Assembly (NCBI GenBank): GCA_964247055.1
Contig: OZ176052.1
Span: 5,952,001-6,016,000 of the forward strand
From: Paragordius varius
Taxonomy: Eukaryota > Nematomorpha
Direction of reading: 5' to 3'
Length of the DNA stretch: 64,000 nucleotides
Shown piece by piece: positions 37,579 to 52,000 of the stretch. Below the pieces are notes generated by a model, which was not told the origin of the DNA, made no database searches, and worked only from the letters and a program-made list of their open reading frames with translations. The translations under genes were made by a program, and so were the position numbers. Position 1 is the stretch's first letter, and each line of letters starts with the position of its first letter.

Positions 37579-38039
37579 TTATTATATCAAAAAGCCGTAT
37601 TACCATAAAAAATATTTTATTATTCTGACTAAACAGCTGTCAAAATTTTATTTATCCGAATTCCGAAAAAATAACTTTTAGCAATCAGTTTATATTTGAG
37701 AAGTTTCCCCGCTGCTATTCCTAGGTAGGCCCTTCCGCGCATACTTTGTCAATGTGTTTATATGAAAAACGAATATGTGAGCATGCAGACGAGCGAAATA
37801 GAGAAAGCTTTACTAAAAAAGCTGTCCCATTCATGAATTAGGAATTAAGTCTACATAGTAAGTTAGGTTTAAATATAATATTTTTCACGAATCTAAGTGG
37901 GCGCCAGGTGAAAAGATAATTGAATCATTTTTTTGGGGGGGAAGGGGAAGGGGTATTTATATCTTGCGGGGAGGGGGCACAATTTATAGTTCCGCCACTA
38001 ACGAAAATATCAAGCTTGGGCCAAATTATATCAACTCAA

Positions 38040-38525
38040 GTATATCATGAAACTCAAACACATTTCACACCCAAACAATGGCAAAATCTACACGATTGCT
38101 ATTCGCCCTGCGCTTATATATACTAGCGAATGTTGGCCCTTGAATCAAACTAAAGAAAATAAATTATGTGAGAAAGAGAAATCTTCAACTCATGTAATTA
38201 ATAAGTACCACACTGATAAAAAAATCATAATAAAAGCATACATAGTCTGTTTCAAATCCCATCTATGTCTTCTTTTCTCAGAGCAAATCGTCTCAGATAC
38301 TGGAATATATTAGGCTCAAATGGTTGGATTAACAAAATTAGATCCTTTCATCCGAACGGCAATTTAAGACGAGGTAGACCATATCATGATAGGGAAAAAA
38401 CAATCAGCCATGACTTAAACTTAACTCAATCGACCAAAGAAGACTGTATCGATCGCAAGTTATTTCGCTCCAGAATTTGGAAGCTAGCTCATGCTGGAGA
38501 AACAACTACCCGACGATGATGATGA
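38040..38525 (+). mobile_element. LINE relic, 3' part
   Basis: Encodes NGKIYTIAIRPALIYTSECW and then, in another frame, RLRYWNILGSNGW, LRRGRPYHDREKTI and LFRSRIWKLA, followed by a short GATGATGATG tail. These are the C-terminal segments and 3' tail of RTE-like LINEs. They continue the protein order of the 30500-32136 part, so both are probably one copy split by inserted DNA. Confidence 0.8.
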
Positions 38526-38791
38526 GTCAAATATCTTTTTCATTTTTCATCTAAATATTTTTGTTCAGATATTCTTTGCGCACCATAAATATAATATTGT
38601 TAAATATTTTCTCAAAAATATTCAAATTTCATAAAATATACCTTAAAAAAATAAGTCATATGATTGTCCACTGCAATATAATTGGAAAAATTTCATTCAA
38701 TAATTGTGTTTTTTTAAAAAAAACAATATCTTAATTCGGTTAAAAGTTATTTTTATATTATATATCTTGTTTTGATATTTATCATCAAAAA

Positions 38792-40420
38792 TAAAACCGT
38801 TTTTATTGACTGGGAAACGTTATTAATGATTGGGAAAATGTTTTTATTTATTCAAAAAATGTTTCGATTCAATGGGAAAACGATTCGATTGGCTGAGATA
38901 ACGTTTTTTAACTGGGAGGTATATGCTAGATTATGGCATCAAAAATATATTTTTAAAAAGTCATACTTTGGTGCAAAAATTTCATAAAATATTAATATTC
39001 TGATAAAAAAGGTATATAGAATATCATGGTGCTCTTGATTTTGGCCCTTACGAGTGATTTAAGTAAGTTATTTACATTTTTGTGAAATCGACGCGCTATT
39101 TTATCAAAAAAAATTTTTTTGTTGAAAGCAAAATATTTAATTCTAAAAATATCACTAAAATATATCATAATCTACATATAAGAGCAAAACTATATTTTCA
39201 AAAATTTTTAATTTTTAGGTGTGGGAGTTTTAAATTTTTTTAATCTTCCAAAATGAACTAACCTTTTTAAGTAAAGTAAAAAATGCCAGGTGCCCAATAA
39301 ATATATTAAAAATATGCCAAATTTTGATATCAACTAATATTTTTTAAAAAATGCTAATATTTTGAAAAATTTTTTTTTTAGCAAAATTTTGTTTAAGCGT
39401 ATTTCATACTATTATGAGTAACGATGTAAATTTAAAAAACGCTTTAGATATAAAAACATTTTTAGTATATTTCGTTGATAAACTTTTATCGTGGTTAATT
39501 TAAAGGTTCGTTTGCTAAAGATTCTGGTGATTTTTTGTGATAAAACACAATATATATTAATTAAAATCTGAGAAAATTGCATATTTTAATCAAAATGAGG
39601 TGATAGATATGTTCAGCAACATCTTATATAGTAAAAGTGTTTTTGTAATATCCTAAAGCGTTTTATAACAGTTTTATCGAAATTGGTATGAAGGACGCAT
39701 TAACAAAATTTTGTTAAAAATTTATTTTTTCAAAAATATTGAAATAGATATTTATAATTTTTATTGCTCAATCAGGGCATTTTTGCATTCATTTCATGAG
39801 AGGGAGCTTGTTTTAGAAGAGTAAAAAGTTTGGGATTTTCGGAGCCCACATCTATTTAAATTTTTTTGAAAATATTCTTTTGCTTCATATATGTAGCTTA
39901 TGATATAATTTAGTGATCTTTTTTGGGATGAGGCATTTATGTTTTACAAAAAATTATATTTGAAAAATATGCGAAAATTTTGCCATTTTCTGATAAGGAG
40001 CGCTTACTACAAAAAATGTATATAACTTTTTTCAAAATCAAGGTCAAAATCAAAAACTTGATAATACTGATACGTTTTCATAATAGGAACATTTCATCAG
40101 ATTAAAATATATACCCCGAAGGAGTCTGATCGAGCGGTAAATATACCTTCAAAAAACCATAAAAATCGCTTCCTCAAATTTTGCTATAAATTATATTTTT
40201 AGTTTATTTTGGAAGATATTGGCCATCTGGATCAGGAAAAATTTTTTGAACCACATCTAAAATTCAATTTATAAAATATTGTTTGCTTTTAAGCTTCATA
40301 AACTTATCATTTTTTTGTAAGCGATGAATATTGGGGTTTTATATGCCAAACCCCCATCCTGTATATAAACTAATGCGAAAGTTATATTAAAAATTTAATT
40401 ATCAAACATTGTTCTTTTAT
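38792..40420. repeat. Repeat family D, long copy
   Basis: Opens with an array of ~20-bp words: TTGACTGGGAAACGTTATTA, GATTGGGAAAATGTTTTTAT, ATGGGAAAACGATTCGATTG and TTTTTTAACTGGGAGG. About 1.5 kb of AT-rich sequence without long open frames follows; parts of it are shared with the short copy at 29760. The right boundary is uncertain. Confidence 0.45.
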
Positions 40421-42801
40421 ATTGGATAAATAAACCCTGTATTCAGTTTTTTATTAGAGTCTCAGACTGGGACAGCCTTAAACACGACTTAACTACCAGC
40501 TTATTTTAACACAATACCATACTAAAGTTGTTTGTTCAATTTTTTAACTATAATATATATTTTACCCCTATTATATTAGCGATTTATAAAAAACTAAAGA
40601 AAAAATGGCGAAAAAAGTTTTAGATGAGGATTTTTACAATTACACAATTTTTTAAAAAAACTGTTAAATTCGCTTACAGCTAAAGTGTATTTTATTTAGA
40701 CCAATACCTTAAATATTCTCAAGATATTCAAATATAGCTCTGGGATAAAAACTGTCCCAAAAGGTTATTAGATCTTTGCATGTAATTGATAAATTTTTTG
40801 TTAGTATTTAGCTTTCCCGAAAAACTATTTTTGGCCATTCTCTGCATGTCTATTTTCATAAAATTTATTTCGACAAGGCCCAAAACAAAAAACATGAAAT
40901 TCTTTATCCAGGAATATAACACCCTATTTCGTGCACTCTGTATATATCCCTCTTTGAATTTCGTTCCAAAATGCCTTGTTTATGTAAAATCATATGCAAA
41001 TAAATAGCACAATATAATAACCACTTATAAAAAATATTTTAAAATTTATAAACCAATTTTGTTTACATAACAATTAAACATATGTTTACTCTACACAGCT
41101 TAACTTTTTAAATTTTAAATTCTTTATATAGCCAGTGTGATGTATATCTTTTTTTCGTTTTACCCATAACCGAAGAATTTCAAGTATTTTATATATATAT
41201 ATATATTTTCAATTTATTTACTTGAATTAATTAAATCAGTCATCTTATACAGTTAAAATATTTGTTTTAACTAACCTAGCTAATTTAAACAAGCCATTTA
41301 TCAAAAATATTTTTATAAATTGCTTTTTTTAATGTTATTTTTTAGGGTTTTAATAAATTACCCTTACAAGCCTATATTTTTTATTTTTCTTTGTTTTAAA
41401 AAATTAACACCCCTTTAATGCCCCAAAAAATTTAATTCTCTCAAAGATTTAATAAGTTTAAAAGTATTGTATATCCATTAAATTTAGGAATTTTTTTCTT
41501 GATATATTTTTCAATCCATTTTTAATATAAAGGAGGCTTGAAAAAAGGACAGGTTGCATTATCATAATATTTATAATTTATATTGCTTTGTTTTTCTAAG
41601 TTTATTGGTTTACTTTATTTTAGTTTTATTTATTTAATTAGTTTTATTGCAATTCACAACTTATAAAAGAAATATTTTGTTAAAGGTACACTACAAGAAT
41701 AATTTTTATTGTTTCCTTGGCCATACTTACAAGAATCTTACAATTATTTTTCCATATAGTATAATGCAGAGCATAAATAGGTAAGGATTGAATTATTTTT
41801 TATAATAGTATATAATTCAAAGTTAAGATTGATTATGGAGGCACTATGTTTTTTTATTTGGTGTTGCTAAATAAATCATTAACACAAATAAAACTTATCT
41901 TAATTTATTATGAAAGGTGCATTTTGTTTTCAAAAGTTGAACATTTACAGTACAGTGGCATCAATTAATTTTTATATTATGGTTTTTCTTTTTGCTTTAA
42001 AAACTTTATATGATAATAATCTTAATGATATATTTATTAATCAATACATATACACACCTGTAATGATAATTTATTTATTTGGAAAAATAATGAAATCATA
42101 AGATAAAATAAAAATGTAATTATCATCATACCGACCTATATATTTATTTTGACCTGTGAACCAATTCTTAAGTCACTTACTTAACTCTAAAAGCTTTAAA
42201 GCGCATAATCGAGTTATTAAAGTCTTTTGATTGATTTTGTCTACATACAGTACCGTATGGTATAAAAAAGTTTGTCCATAATTAAATATATAAACAAATT
42301 TAATGTTACATAAATAGAAAAAAAATCTTTTTGTCAACCATTTATTGTTTCTTACCATACGCTACTGTAAATGACCATTTTTATTTGGATACCAGATTAT
42401 GTATAAATATCTGTTAATTTGTCATGTCATTTACCGCCTTGCCTCATTATTTTTCAAAATATTTTAGTAGTTTATACCTTTTATGCTGAATTACTTATTA
42501 TAGAAAAACACAATGTATATATAATTGAATGTCCCATGTAATTTAATATTCATTATAATTTGACGGTGTACTTATGGAAACCTTAGCAATAATATTATTA
42601 TTTTTTTGCAATTAAAGTGATGTATGGATATTACATTTTCATTGATATTAAAGTTTTTAAATTTATTACATAAATAAAAAAAATTACGTAAGTTTTCCAA
42701 TATCTAGGTTCAAATTTAAAGGAAATTCCCGAATTATTACATTTATGTAATTTTATTATAGATTAAGTCAGAATATTTTGGTTCCATATTAACCATATAC
42801 A
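40421..42801. other. AT-rich stretch without genes
   Basis: No open frame with a recognisable domain, no exon chain and no clear element ends were seen on either strand. A short TA run lies near 41190-41206. Confidence 0.55.
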
Positions 42802-43022
42802 TATACCTTTTACAATTCAGATTCACCTAAAAATAAATTATGTGTTTTCGGATAATATTAACTATCATTAATATGAAATATAATTTTACTACATATTTAA
42901 ACAGATTTTCATATTCTAAATATATTATAAAATAAAGGTAATTTTAAATCTTAAAAAGCACATAATTTATTTTAGGGTGAAGTTGAATTGTTCAAGGGTG
43001 AGTTTGAACTGTAAATGGTCGT
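42802..43022. mobile_element. MITE family B, copy 5
   Basis: Starts TATACCTTTTACAATTCAGA and ends AGTTTGAACTGTAAATGGTC. It contains AAATAAATTATGTGTTTTCG and the reverse ACATAATTTATTTTAGGGTG, making the interior partly palindromic as in the other copies. Confidence 0.83.
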
Positions 43023-43152
43023 ATTTTTAAACATCAATCTTAACCCATACATATTTTGTTTGGCTTTATAGGCTTAAATTTAAGTAAATATTTTTTGACC
43101 TTCCTTACTAAATGAAAAAAAATCTATCGTAAAACATGTTTATTCTTGCATA

Positions 43153-44273
43153 ACACTGGACAACAAATTTTTCTGCCACTCGAGTTTTTTGAATTTCCTG
43201 ATATTTAGTATCATTTTAACAGTAAATCTGAAATAAAAATTATAACTCGTTGGAAGAATTTTATATAATTTGATTTTTTTTGATTATGCGCCCTCTTTAT
43301 CAAAATTTTACTAAAAAATATTTTTCTTTGAAAATATACAAGTAATGCCCATTTGTAATATATCATTCGAAAGAGTAATTAAAACTCTATAAACGCATAC
43401 TAATATGTATTACATCGACAGTTAATATTGGACACAAAGAGCGACAAACGCGCGAAGCGAGATCATTTTTTTTAATTGTTATATTTTTAAAACTAATGGA
43501 TGAAAATAGCTCAAACTTTTTTTAGATGGTGATGAATGTCCAAAAAAGATAACACAAGAAAGTTTTTTTGATTAAAACATTTTTTTATTGCTTTTATGTC
43601 ACTAACAACCATTTTTAAGTTTTTTGTTTTTTAAAAATTACCATCTCATCAATATTAATTTATTTTCTTTATAAGGCTGATAATTTCGAAATTTTAAAGA
43701 TAAAAACAAAGTTTAAGGTATTTTTGATCTTTTATAGCCATTATGTAATAAATTTACAGTTATAACTATGCATTTTAGTATCCACTAGGTAAAATATTTA
43801 TGATAATAATAATTTTTATTAAAAGAGCAAACCAAAAGCTTTTTCAAACATTTTTTTAAAATTAAATATTAATATAACCCTAATAATTATATTAAAATAA
43901 TTTATATGATTTTCAAATTAGTTTGTCTGTGAAAATTCCTGACTTATTTAAGGATTGAAAATTTCGACCATTTTAATCCAAATAACTTTTACCGATTGAT
44001 TTAAATGACTTACTACCATTTAAAAGATGCAGTTTTTTGTGCTCTTTCGAATGATATAAAATACATGGCTTCATATCTAAAACTTTTAATTTTCGAAATT
44101 TCGAGTTTAATGTTAAATCGGGGCCAAAAATTATCGATAAACTCTAATATAAAAAAATTCTTCCATGCTAGACCAATTTTCTTTTCAGATATACTAATTA
44201 TGTACTTTAATAAAATAAATTTTAAATTTACAAGAATGGCAGTTAAAAAAAGTTAAAATTTGTTGTCTAGTGT
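43153..44273 (+). mobile_element. Repeat family C, copy 1 (complete)
   Basis: About 1.12 kb with inverted ends ACACTGGACAACAAATTTT and AAATTTGTTGTCTAGTGT. The interior has words shared almost unchanged with copies 2 and 3, including GACAAACGCGCGAAGCGAGA and CGATTGATTTAAATGACTTA. No reading frame longer than about 80 codons and no transposase-like segment, so it looks non-autonomous. Confidence 0.82.
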
Positions 44274-46568
44274 AATTTGCACTAAGAGTCAATAATTTAT
44301 TTTCCAATTGTTTGTTTGTTTGCTTGATGCTCAAACTATTTCCGTCCAAGTAAATTACCAGAAATCTCACTATATAATATTCTTCATAATTATTTTTTTA
44401 ATAAAAAATACTTGAAATATCTAATATATGACTTTTTTTCTCACATATTTCCTCCGGCACAATAATTCACACCTTTTTTATATCACACTAAGCAAAAACT
44501 TTAAAAAATCCATTTATATAGTAATTTACTATAAATTAATTACCTAATGAGGGTTTATTTTATAATGTTGAAGGTTTTTAAAACTAACCAATTCAAAAAA
44601 TGGATTTTCTAAATCAAGATTATAAAGTTGCCTGGCCTTAGCTAATTTTATTTTATTTCTACATTTTATGAATGAAATTATTTGCATTAATAGATATGAA
44701 TTCATTACATTTCTGGATAACCTTAAATTTTACGGGTCATTTAGTTTTAATCTCTTACCATAGTTTAATGTTATAATTGAGGTATCCCTCAAATAGTATT
44801 ATTGTCTTTTCTCAATAATTCTATAATTAAATTATGAATAATTATGATTTTGATGTAATTTTTTTTGAAATAGTCATAGAAATTTGAATTTTCAGCCTAG
44901 AGAAAAAATATTGGTATAAGTTTTGAAAATAATGTTTAATAACCTCATAAATCAGTAAATAACCTCTCACAAAAGTTTGACATTATAAAATTTGTATTCA
45001 GTTATTATGTGGGTTAACAAGCAATTTTTGGGTATCAAAATGGATAATGTATAAATTAAGTATCTTTTACACGTTAAAGACATTTATTTTTCGTGAGTGA
45101 TGGATGTATCAAATGAATCTATTTATATATTTTATTTAAAATTTAAATATACGATCATTTTTATGAAAGATCATCACAATAATTATTAAATAGGCCATGC
45201 AAATATATTAACTATATTATTTTATTGGATAAATTGAGTTATCTTTATATAATTTTATTCATGTAAAATCAAATTATATATGCATCCAAATTAATTATTT
45301 TTTGGTCCCTTTATGTTAGAATTGAAATTTTATAACATTTTACTTGGTTCATTGTGAATAAAATTTTTTTTTCCAAATTTTTTATTATTTAGATTTTTAA
45401 CTTGATAATCCTATATCCCTATTACAATACTGTTGTTAGTTAAAAACATTATGTATTCATCATGTTATTTTTTTATGGTGAATTATCTTATCTTTCAGAC
45501 ACAAAATATGCTTGATTTATTTTAAAAATTGCTAGAAATTATTAAAATATTACAATTTTATTGCATAAGTATAGTGACAGATTGTCTCCCCTTTACTTTA
45601 AAAATTTTATTATCTGTGTGCATACCATACATAGATTATGGTGTTAGGATATTTTATGGTAGAGTGGAATTTGCTTTAATTTTTATTTTAAATTGCTGCA
45701 TATTATTGTAGTATCTGAAGAAAATATCTTTCTTTCAATCTACTTGAGGTTTGTCCTCAAAATTCAAATGTTTTAAATATATTTTTTTTAAATACTTTAC
45801 ATATTTATTCTATTTGAAGGACCAAAAATTAAAATTTAATTTGTTCAAAAATTTTGGTGTGTTGAGGAATATCTAGTTTGTAATTTTTTATTTAATGTCA
45901 AAATGTATGTATGTTTGTTTTTAAGTTATTTACTAATTTTATATAAAAAGTATAATTTATCTTTTTGTAAATATTTGTGGTATGTTAGTTTTAACATACA
46001 CTACACAAACCAATAAATATTTTGATGTCAAATATTAATCGGGTCAAATAAATAAATTATATTTTGAGTTATAATTATAAATATATATATATATGTAATT
46101 TTTCATGTAATTTGTTAGTAACGTGTAATTACTTACTATTAATCATATTAGATTTTGTTTAAATATTTATTACATTATAAAAATATTTTCCAATCACTGG
46201 CTTATATAATAAATTATATGTGGGATTTTTTGCATTCCTCAGAATTTGGGTAACATCTCAATCACTCTGATCTGACGAGTTTTAGAAAAAGATTAATTGT
46301 AAAATATATACATTTTGTAAATATTGTAGTTTTGAACATAATTAATTTTCAATAAAGTGAAAGAAACAATGTAAAATAAAGACAATTAGTGAAAAACATT
46401 AATTACGCGTTACATAATTTTACAAAGAGTTTCATTATTTTATTAAATAAATAAAAGGGAGGGTTGGATTTAAAACAAATATTTTCATTAGTCATCTATT
46501 TGTTTCTACATTAATCCCTAATTTTGACAAGTTTTATATTTGTTACACAAATGTAACCAAATTAGGCG

Positions 46569-46605
<37 letters not shown>

Positions 46606-49025
46606 CGATTTTTTTAAAAAATTATAATGTTGCACAGATAATAAAATTTTTAATCTGGTAAAAAATTCTAGTTTAGCCGTTTTTTATGGTAATATTTCCA
46701 TATTTTAGAATCAATATACAAAATCCAAATGATTCATAATATATTTATACAATCCAAATCTAGAATAAATAATAAAATTCAAGATCAAAAATATTGGTTA
46801 TAGTTTAGTTTAAGACAGACATAAATTGTATTTGCATCTGCTCCAAAAACAGATTTTATTATTAGTTTTTATAAACTTTAATAGTTAAATAATAAAAATA
46901 CGTATTAAAACATGATTTGTGGAATGCGATTTTGGAATTGAAATGACCATTTGCTTAATAATTGGTATATCATTGAATTCAGGAAAATATTTAATATAAG
47001 ACGGAAGTATTTAAATTTAAAAGTATTTGTCGAAACTAGGTGTGCTTGTTTAGGAGATTAGACCTTTGGATTTCTTGAATCATTTTTCTTAAAACGGCAT
47101 TTAAAAAATCCGTCTGCTTGTAAAAAACTAATTTAGATATGAAAATTTTAAATGAGAAAAGCGTTTTTCAACACATAAAATTTAATGTTCTAAAGCAGTG
47201 AGGGATTCACATTTTTTATGCGAACGTGGTCACCTATCATTTTTTTATTGCACCCCTAGTTATAACCAATTTACTAGCCATATTTTAAATGCTTGAAACT
47301 AAAACTATAGTAGATTTTGAAAGCCTATTTTGAAGAGTATTCTTAAAAAATATTCGTTTCTCGTTCTCTGAAAAGTGGTTTTGGCAAAAAGTATTTTTTC
47401 TTCTGGTATCCTTAGCATGTTTTCAGCCAAACATCAATTTGAATTGGTCTTTTTTGTAAATCAGCTAATTATTTTGGAATTATATTTAATATTGCCCCTA
47501 AATAATCTAAAAATCTTAATAACTATTTGCTTTTTCAAATAAAAATCAATATTATCATATCGTCTTAAAATGGTATATCATGTACAACATATTACATACA
47601 TCTTGTCGAAGGTCATCAACTATACCAATATATATATATATATATATATTTCGTAAAATTATGTGGTGAGAAATTTGACAATTTGTCGCTAAATATGTCT
47701 ACCGAATGTTAAATAACTTTATTTCTTCATATTAAATTATATATGTACTTTGCGCAAATAGCACGTAAAATGTTCAAATTTTTAAAAACTTTTTTTTCCT
47801 AACTTTTGTATGGGAAAAGAACGTTAGTATTTTTATTTGAAAAATACCACCACCAATTATCATCATCAATTATTTCTGTTTTTGTTCTCACACATATGAG
47901 TATCATTTTTTATAAATTTGAAAAATATATATAATTTCTATAATTTTATCAAAAAGTATCCTGTGGTTTTTTTTTCGTATGGATAACATTTATAATTATT
48001 ATAATAATTGTGTGTATGATAAAAGGTATATGTGGATTTATATTTGTAGTTAGGTAATGTGGTGAGTTTATATTATATATATGTTAATTCTTCAGAAAAT
48101 ATGGATATGATGGTAATAAATTTTACCACAGATTTTATGATTCATGTTTCTTTTGAAACACATTAATATTGTTTATATTTAATTGGTGAATAGAGAAACA
48201 TTTAATTATATATGTATGTAAAAACGTTGGAATATTCTCATTTAACCAATTAATATACTAATATAACCAATCATATATCTCTTAACTGTAAAAAACATGC
48301 TAATAAAATTTAATTCTAATTCACAAATCATGGCGCACATATTATTTATGTTAGCAGTATCAGATTAATAAAAAAGCATATATATTTTAAAATTGTAATA
48401 TATAAATTATAAACAAATAGGTAATAATCTTTATATGTTTTATTTCAATCATAACCTTTAGATTTTTCATTTTACATAATTACTTTACCACATCCTCCCA
48501 GGCAAAAATGTAAAAATAATTAATTAAAATTATATTAAGTAAACTATCCCACATGTGGATCTGATTAAATTCCTAGAAATCTTTTTTTCATATACCATTG
48601 GAAATTCGATTAAGTAATTTCCAAACTTTTAAAATTGACAATATGTATGTAGAAAGTGAGTATAAAAAAAATGTTTTAAGATTATGAAATCGGAATATCT
48701 AATTGAATCCTTAAACAACAATTTAAATTTATCTTTTCTTGTGAAATTAATACTTTTTAAGTTGATTTTTTACCGTTAGTTTTAAAACTTAACTTAATAA
48801 AGGCCATGCATTTAAAATTATGAGAATGAAACTTAGTTATAAATATAAGTAATGAAAACCACATTTATTTTTTATTTTTAATATATACTAACTTTTTCCC
48901 ATAACTATATACAGTTTAAATTTTTATCGTCTGCTTTTTTTACAAAATATGATCATGTGTTATATTATCATTATTTAGATAAGGAAACTTTATTCATAGC
49001 CTAATCTAAAAATATAACTATTGTT
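44274..49025. other. AT-rich stretch upstream of the spectrin-like gene
   Basis: No gene or recognisable element. Contains TA runs near 46570-46600 and 47628-47648. The end should hold the promoter, and perhaps a 5' untranslated exon boundary: an acceptor-like ATTCATAG lies near 49000, 26 bp before the start codon. Confidence 0.5.
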
Positions 49026-52000
49026 ATGGTTGTACTAAATGAATTGGAAGGAAAAAGCGAAAAAATTATTAATGAAACAAAAAAATATCCTTTGGTCAAT
49101 GGTTCCTGTTTTAATGCCTGTCTTCCTAATAAAATCTGTCATAAAATAAAAGATCCACAAAATGCTGTAAACAATAAAAATATTCATAACGGTCATCTTA
49201 TCACGCCAAAAGATAATTCTAGTTCCACAATAATAAAACGTACAAAAATTGATAAAACGCCTTCATTTACTATGAAAACTGCATTATATAACACTCCTAA
49301 TAGATATATCACGCAATCCCCCTTTTCACCTTCACCCAACAACAATTTTAGCCCATTAGTTTTGCAACCATTTTCCCCAAAATTAATGGATACACTTAAA
49401 CTACAACGATGCCATTCTCCTGCACTAACTGAGACTGGAACCTCTCAATCCAACACATCTTCGCTTAGTGAATTAAGTACGTTACAAACACAAAGCCTAA
49501 TGACTGGCGTAAAGCAAACCTATGAATATTTTATGGACCATGCTTTGATAAAGGAATGTCTGGTATATATTGTCCTTTTTATATTTACATTTAAACTGCA
49601 ATATACACAATTTATGAGATTAAGCTTTACTGTTAAAATAATGATTGTATAATTTTTTTCCAAAAATTTTTTTAACCAGTACATATTACTGTATTTTTTA
49701 TAGGAAGCACAGACTTTTATTGACGACCACACGCAAACCCACCATTACAATCCATCATACTCTGCTTTTATTGCTCAATACAATGAAATAATGGAATTGC
49801 TTAATGGGTTTAATGAAGTTCAGAACGTACAGGTTATAAATAAAATGTTAACTTCCTTACACCTTTATAAATTAGATGTTCGTATGCGTTTTTGGCATTG
49901 CTGTTTAGCTTTTCTCTCTCAACGCTTTATAACAAGCACTTATATAAACAAGTTTGAATCCTTGTAATATTATTAGATCGTAATCTATATATTAATAATA
50001 ATAATAAAGGATAAATATAATTAGCTATTAGTTTAAAAAAATAAGTTATATGAATAATAGATTTTGAGGTAAAATCCCAGATAAAATTTTTAGTTATAAT
50101 AGGTTAAGTTAAGTCTAAAATTCAGATAATGCCTAAATTCACTCAAATTGAACATATGATTTTAAAAATATAGGATTACCGAAAAATTTCTGTAAAAATA
50201 GAATCAATATCCTTTTAAAGTTATTATTTTTCCTACCATTTTACTTTTTATTTTTCAATTAGCCATTATAAAATTGCATATTTTGACGGCTAAAAGTTTG
50301 ATTTGAAATTTTTCACAATATATATTTCAAAAAAATTCGCTTTAAAAGGCCATTAAAGCATATTATTTAATTTGGCCCATATAGTTAACTTTTAGATTAA
50401 TTTATATTTAAAATGGCCTTCGTTAGTAAACAACCCCAAAATAAGGTAGTGTTTATATTAACATGATTTAATAATGCTTCAATATCGTTTAATTATGATT
50501 GGGTCCACGGGTTGTAATAGTTTTACCGATCAAACTCAAATATATGCACAAGTTTTGTATTTTTGCAACTCATGCCTTTAAAATTAATATTGGCTCTTCA
50601 AAATAGTTTAATGGCATAGCATTATATTTTTGTGATTCAAATCTATCCAATTATTATCAGTCCCTGATTTCATCTTGGTCGAGAATTCTTGACCCTTTGC
50701 GACATAAATTTTAGCTAAAAAATGTTTTTTATATATTAAGGCGTTTTTTAGTCATATATATTGACGTAAATATGAAATTATGGAAAATTTCATTATTTCA
50801 TCCAAATTTCCATGTAAGTAATAATTGATTCATACATAAAGATCAAATATTACATCCATTAATCTTTGCAATCCGATAATACATTAGTGCATCATTTTTT
50901 TACCAATAATATGTGTATTAATAATATTTTTGTAGCCCGAACACTTCAAGCTTTGTTATGGGAAAGATATTGAACAATTTCGTGCGCTTGTACCATCTGT
51001 TGTGCATGCCAACCCTGATAAGGAAAAGGAAATTATGGCTAAAGTAACGGAAGTTTGCGCAAAATGGGATCTCGTATTGCAATGGCTAGAAAAGCACGTT
51101 TATAACGTTATCCCCACAATCGCACACCTTACTGGTTAGTTTATATATGTACTTTTTTATTTTATAATTATTCGCACGAATGCTTTGAGATTTCCTTTTT
51201 TTATATTTGTATTTACATATTTTCTTAATATTTTTAATTTATCATATTTTTCATGAATTTAACGAAAAACGCCGTATTTGGCATCCTAAATATTTTAGAT
51301 TAAAATATTCATATGGTTAATATATAACTAACTATCATATATTTATAATTCAGTTTTTAACGTCACTTATTTATCTTAATAACCAAGGTTGAAAATTTTG
51401 AAATAAAACCGAATTTTAAGATTCGTTTTATACGAAATTTAAAGAATAGGGGGGCTTTTAATATATATTCCGGCGCCAGTTTCAGTTATTATTTGGGGGA
51501 AATATTTCTTGTTGATACAATGAGATGGAATAAATAAAAAAGACCCAATCCTTAATTTTATTAAATACCTTAACAGTAAACACAAAACTAACCGAAATCC
51601 CAAATCTGCACTATAAAAAAAATTTGTAAATATTTGAGCATTTGGCTCGTTCATTTAACTTTTGTAAAAGCCTTTGTATAATATGCCTTTAAAGCGTGTA
51701 AAATTTAATAAAAAATAAAAACCCTTTCAACATTTTATCAATTTTCAAAAATGTTCCGAACTGTTTGCTCATTCAATTCTTCTTATATGTGTTTAATATT
51801 TATAAGCATGTTCAGTTCCTCTATCATCAGTAATAATGGCTGGCAAAATCATATTGTCATCTAAGGTCATCTCTTTCTCCAACATTAAAGCGAATAAAAA
51901 GAGCAATCTTTACATGGAATTTTTTGGGCTAGAAATATTTTCCGTTGAAAAATTAGATGTGTCATAACGTTTCTGTAAAGTATGCATTCGGTCTAAATAA

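Larger units (their letters stand above)
32652..38000. mobile_element. Composite hAT-like element with nested insertions
   Basis: Left end CAGTGGTGGAACCTCGGCAA with a C-tract and TTATCTTTTCACCTGGCGC. The right end, read in reverse, begins TAGTGGCGGAACTATAAA and contains AGATAATTGAATCA as the complement of the same block; about 100 bp match as an inverted repeat. Nested inside are a CTAGTGGCGTACC element (33290), two family M MITEs, a family C copy, family H copy 2 and a short element at 37469. No transposase is recognised. A target duplication was not found. Confidence 0.55.

Noticed and set aside
32652-38000. Long terminal repeats of a retrovirus-like element
   Set aside because: The repeated ends are inverted, not direct, begin CAGTGG rather than TG, and no gag- or pol-like sequence lies between them.
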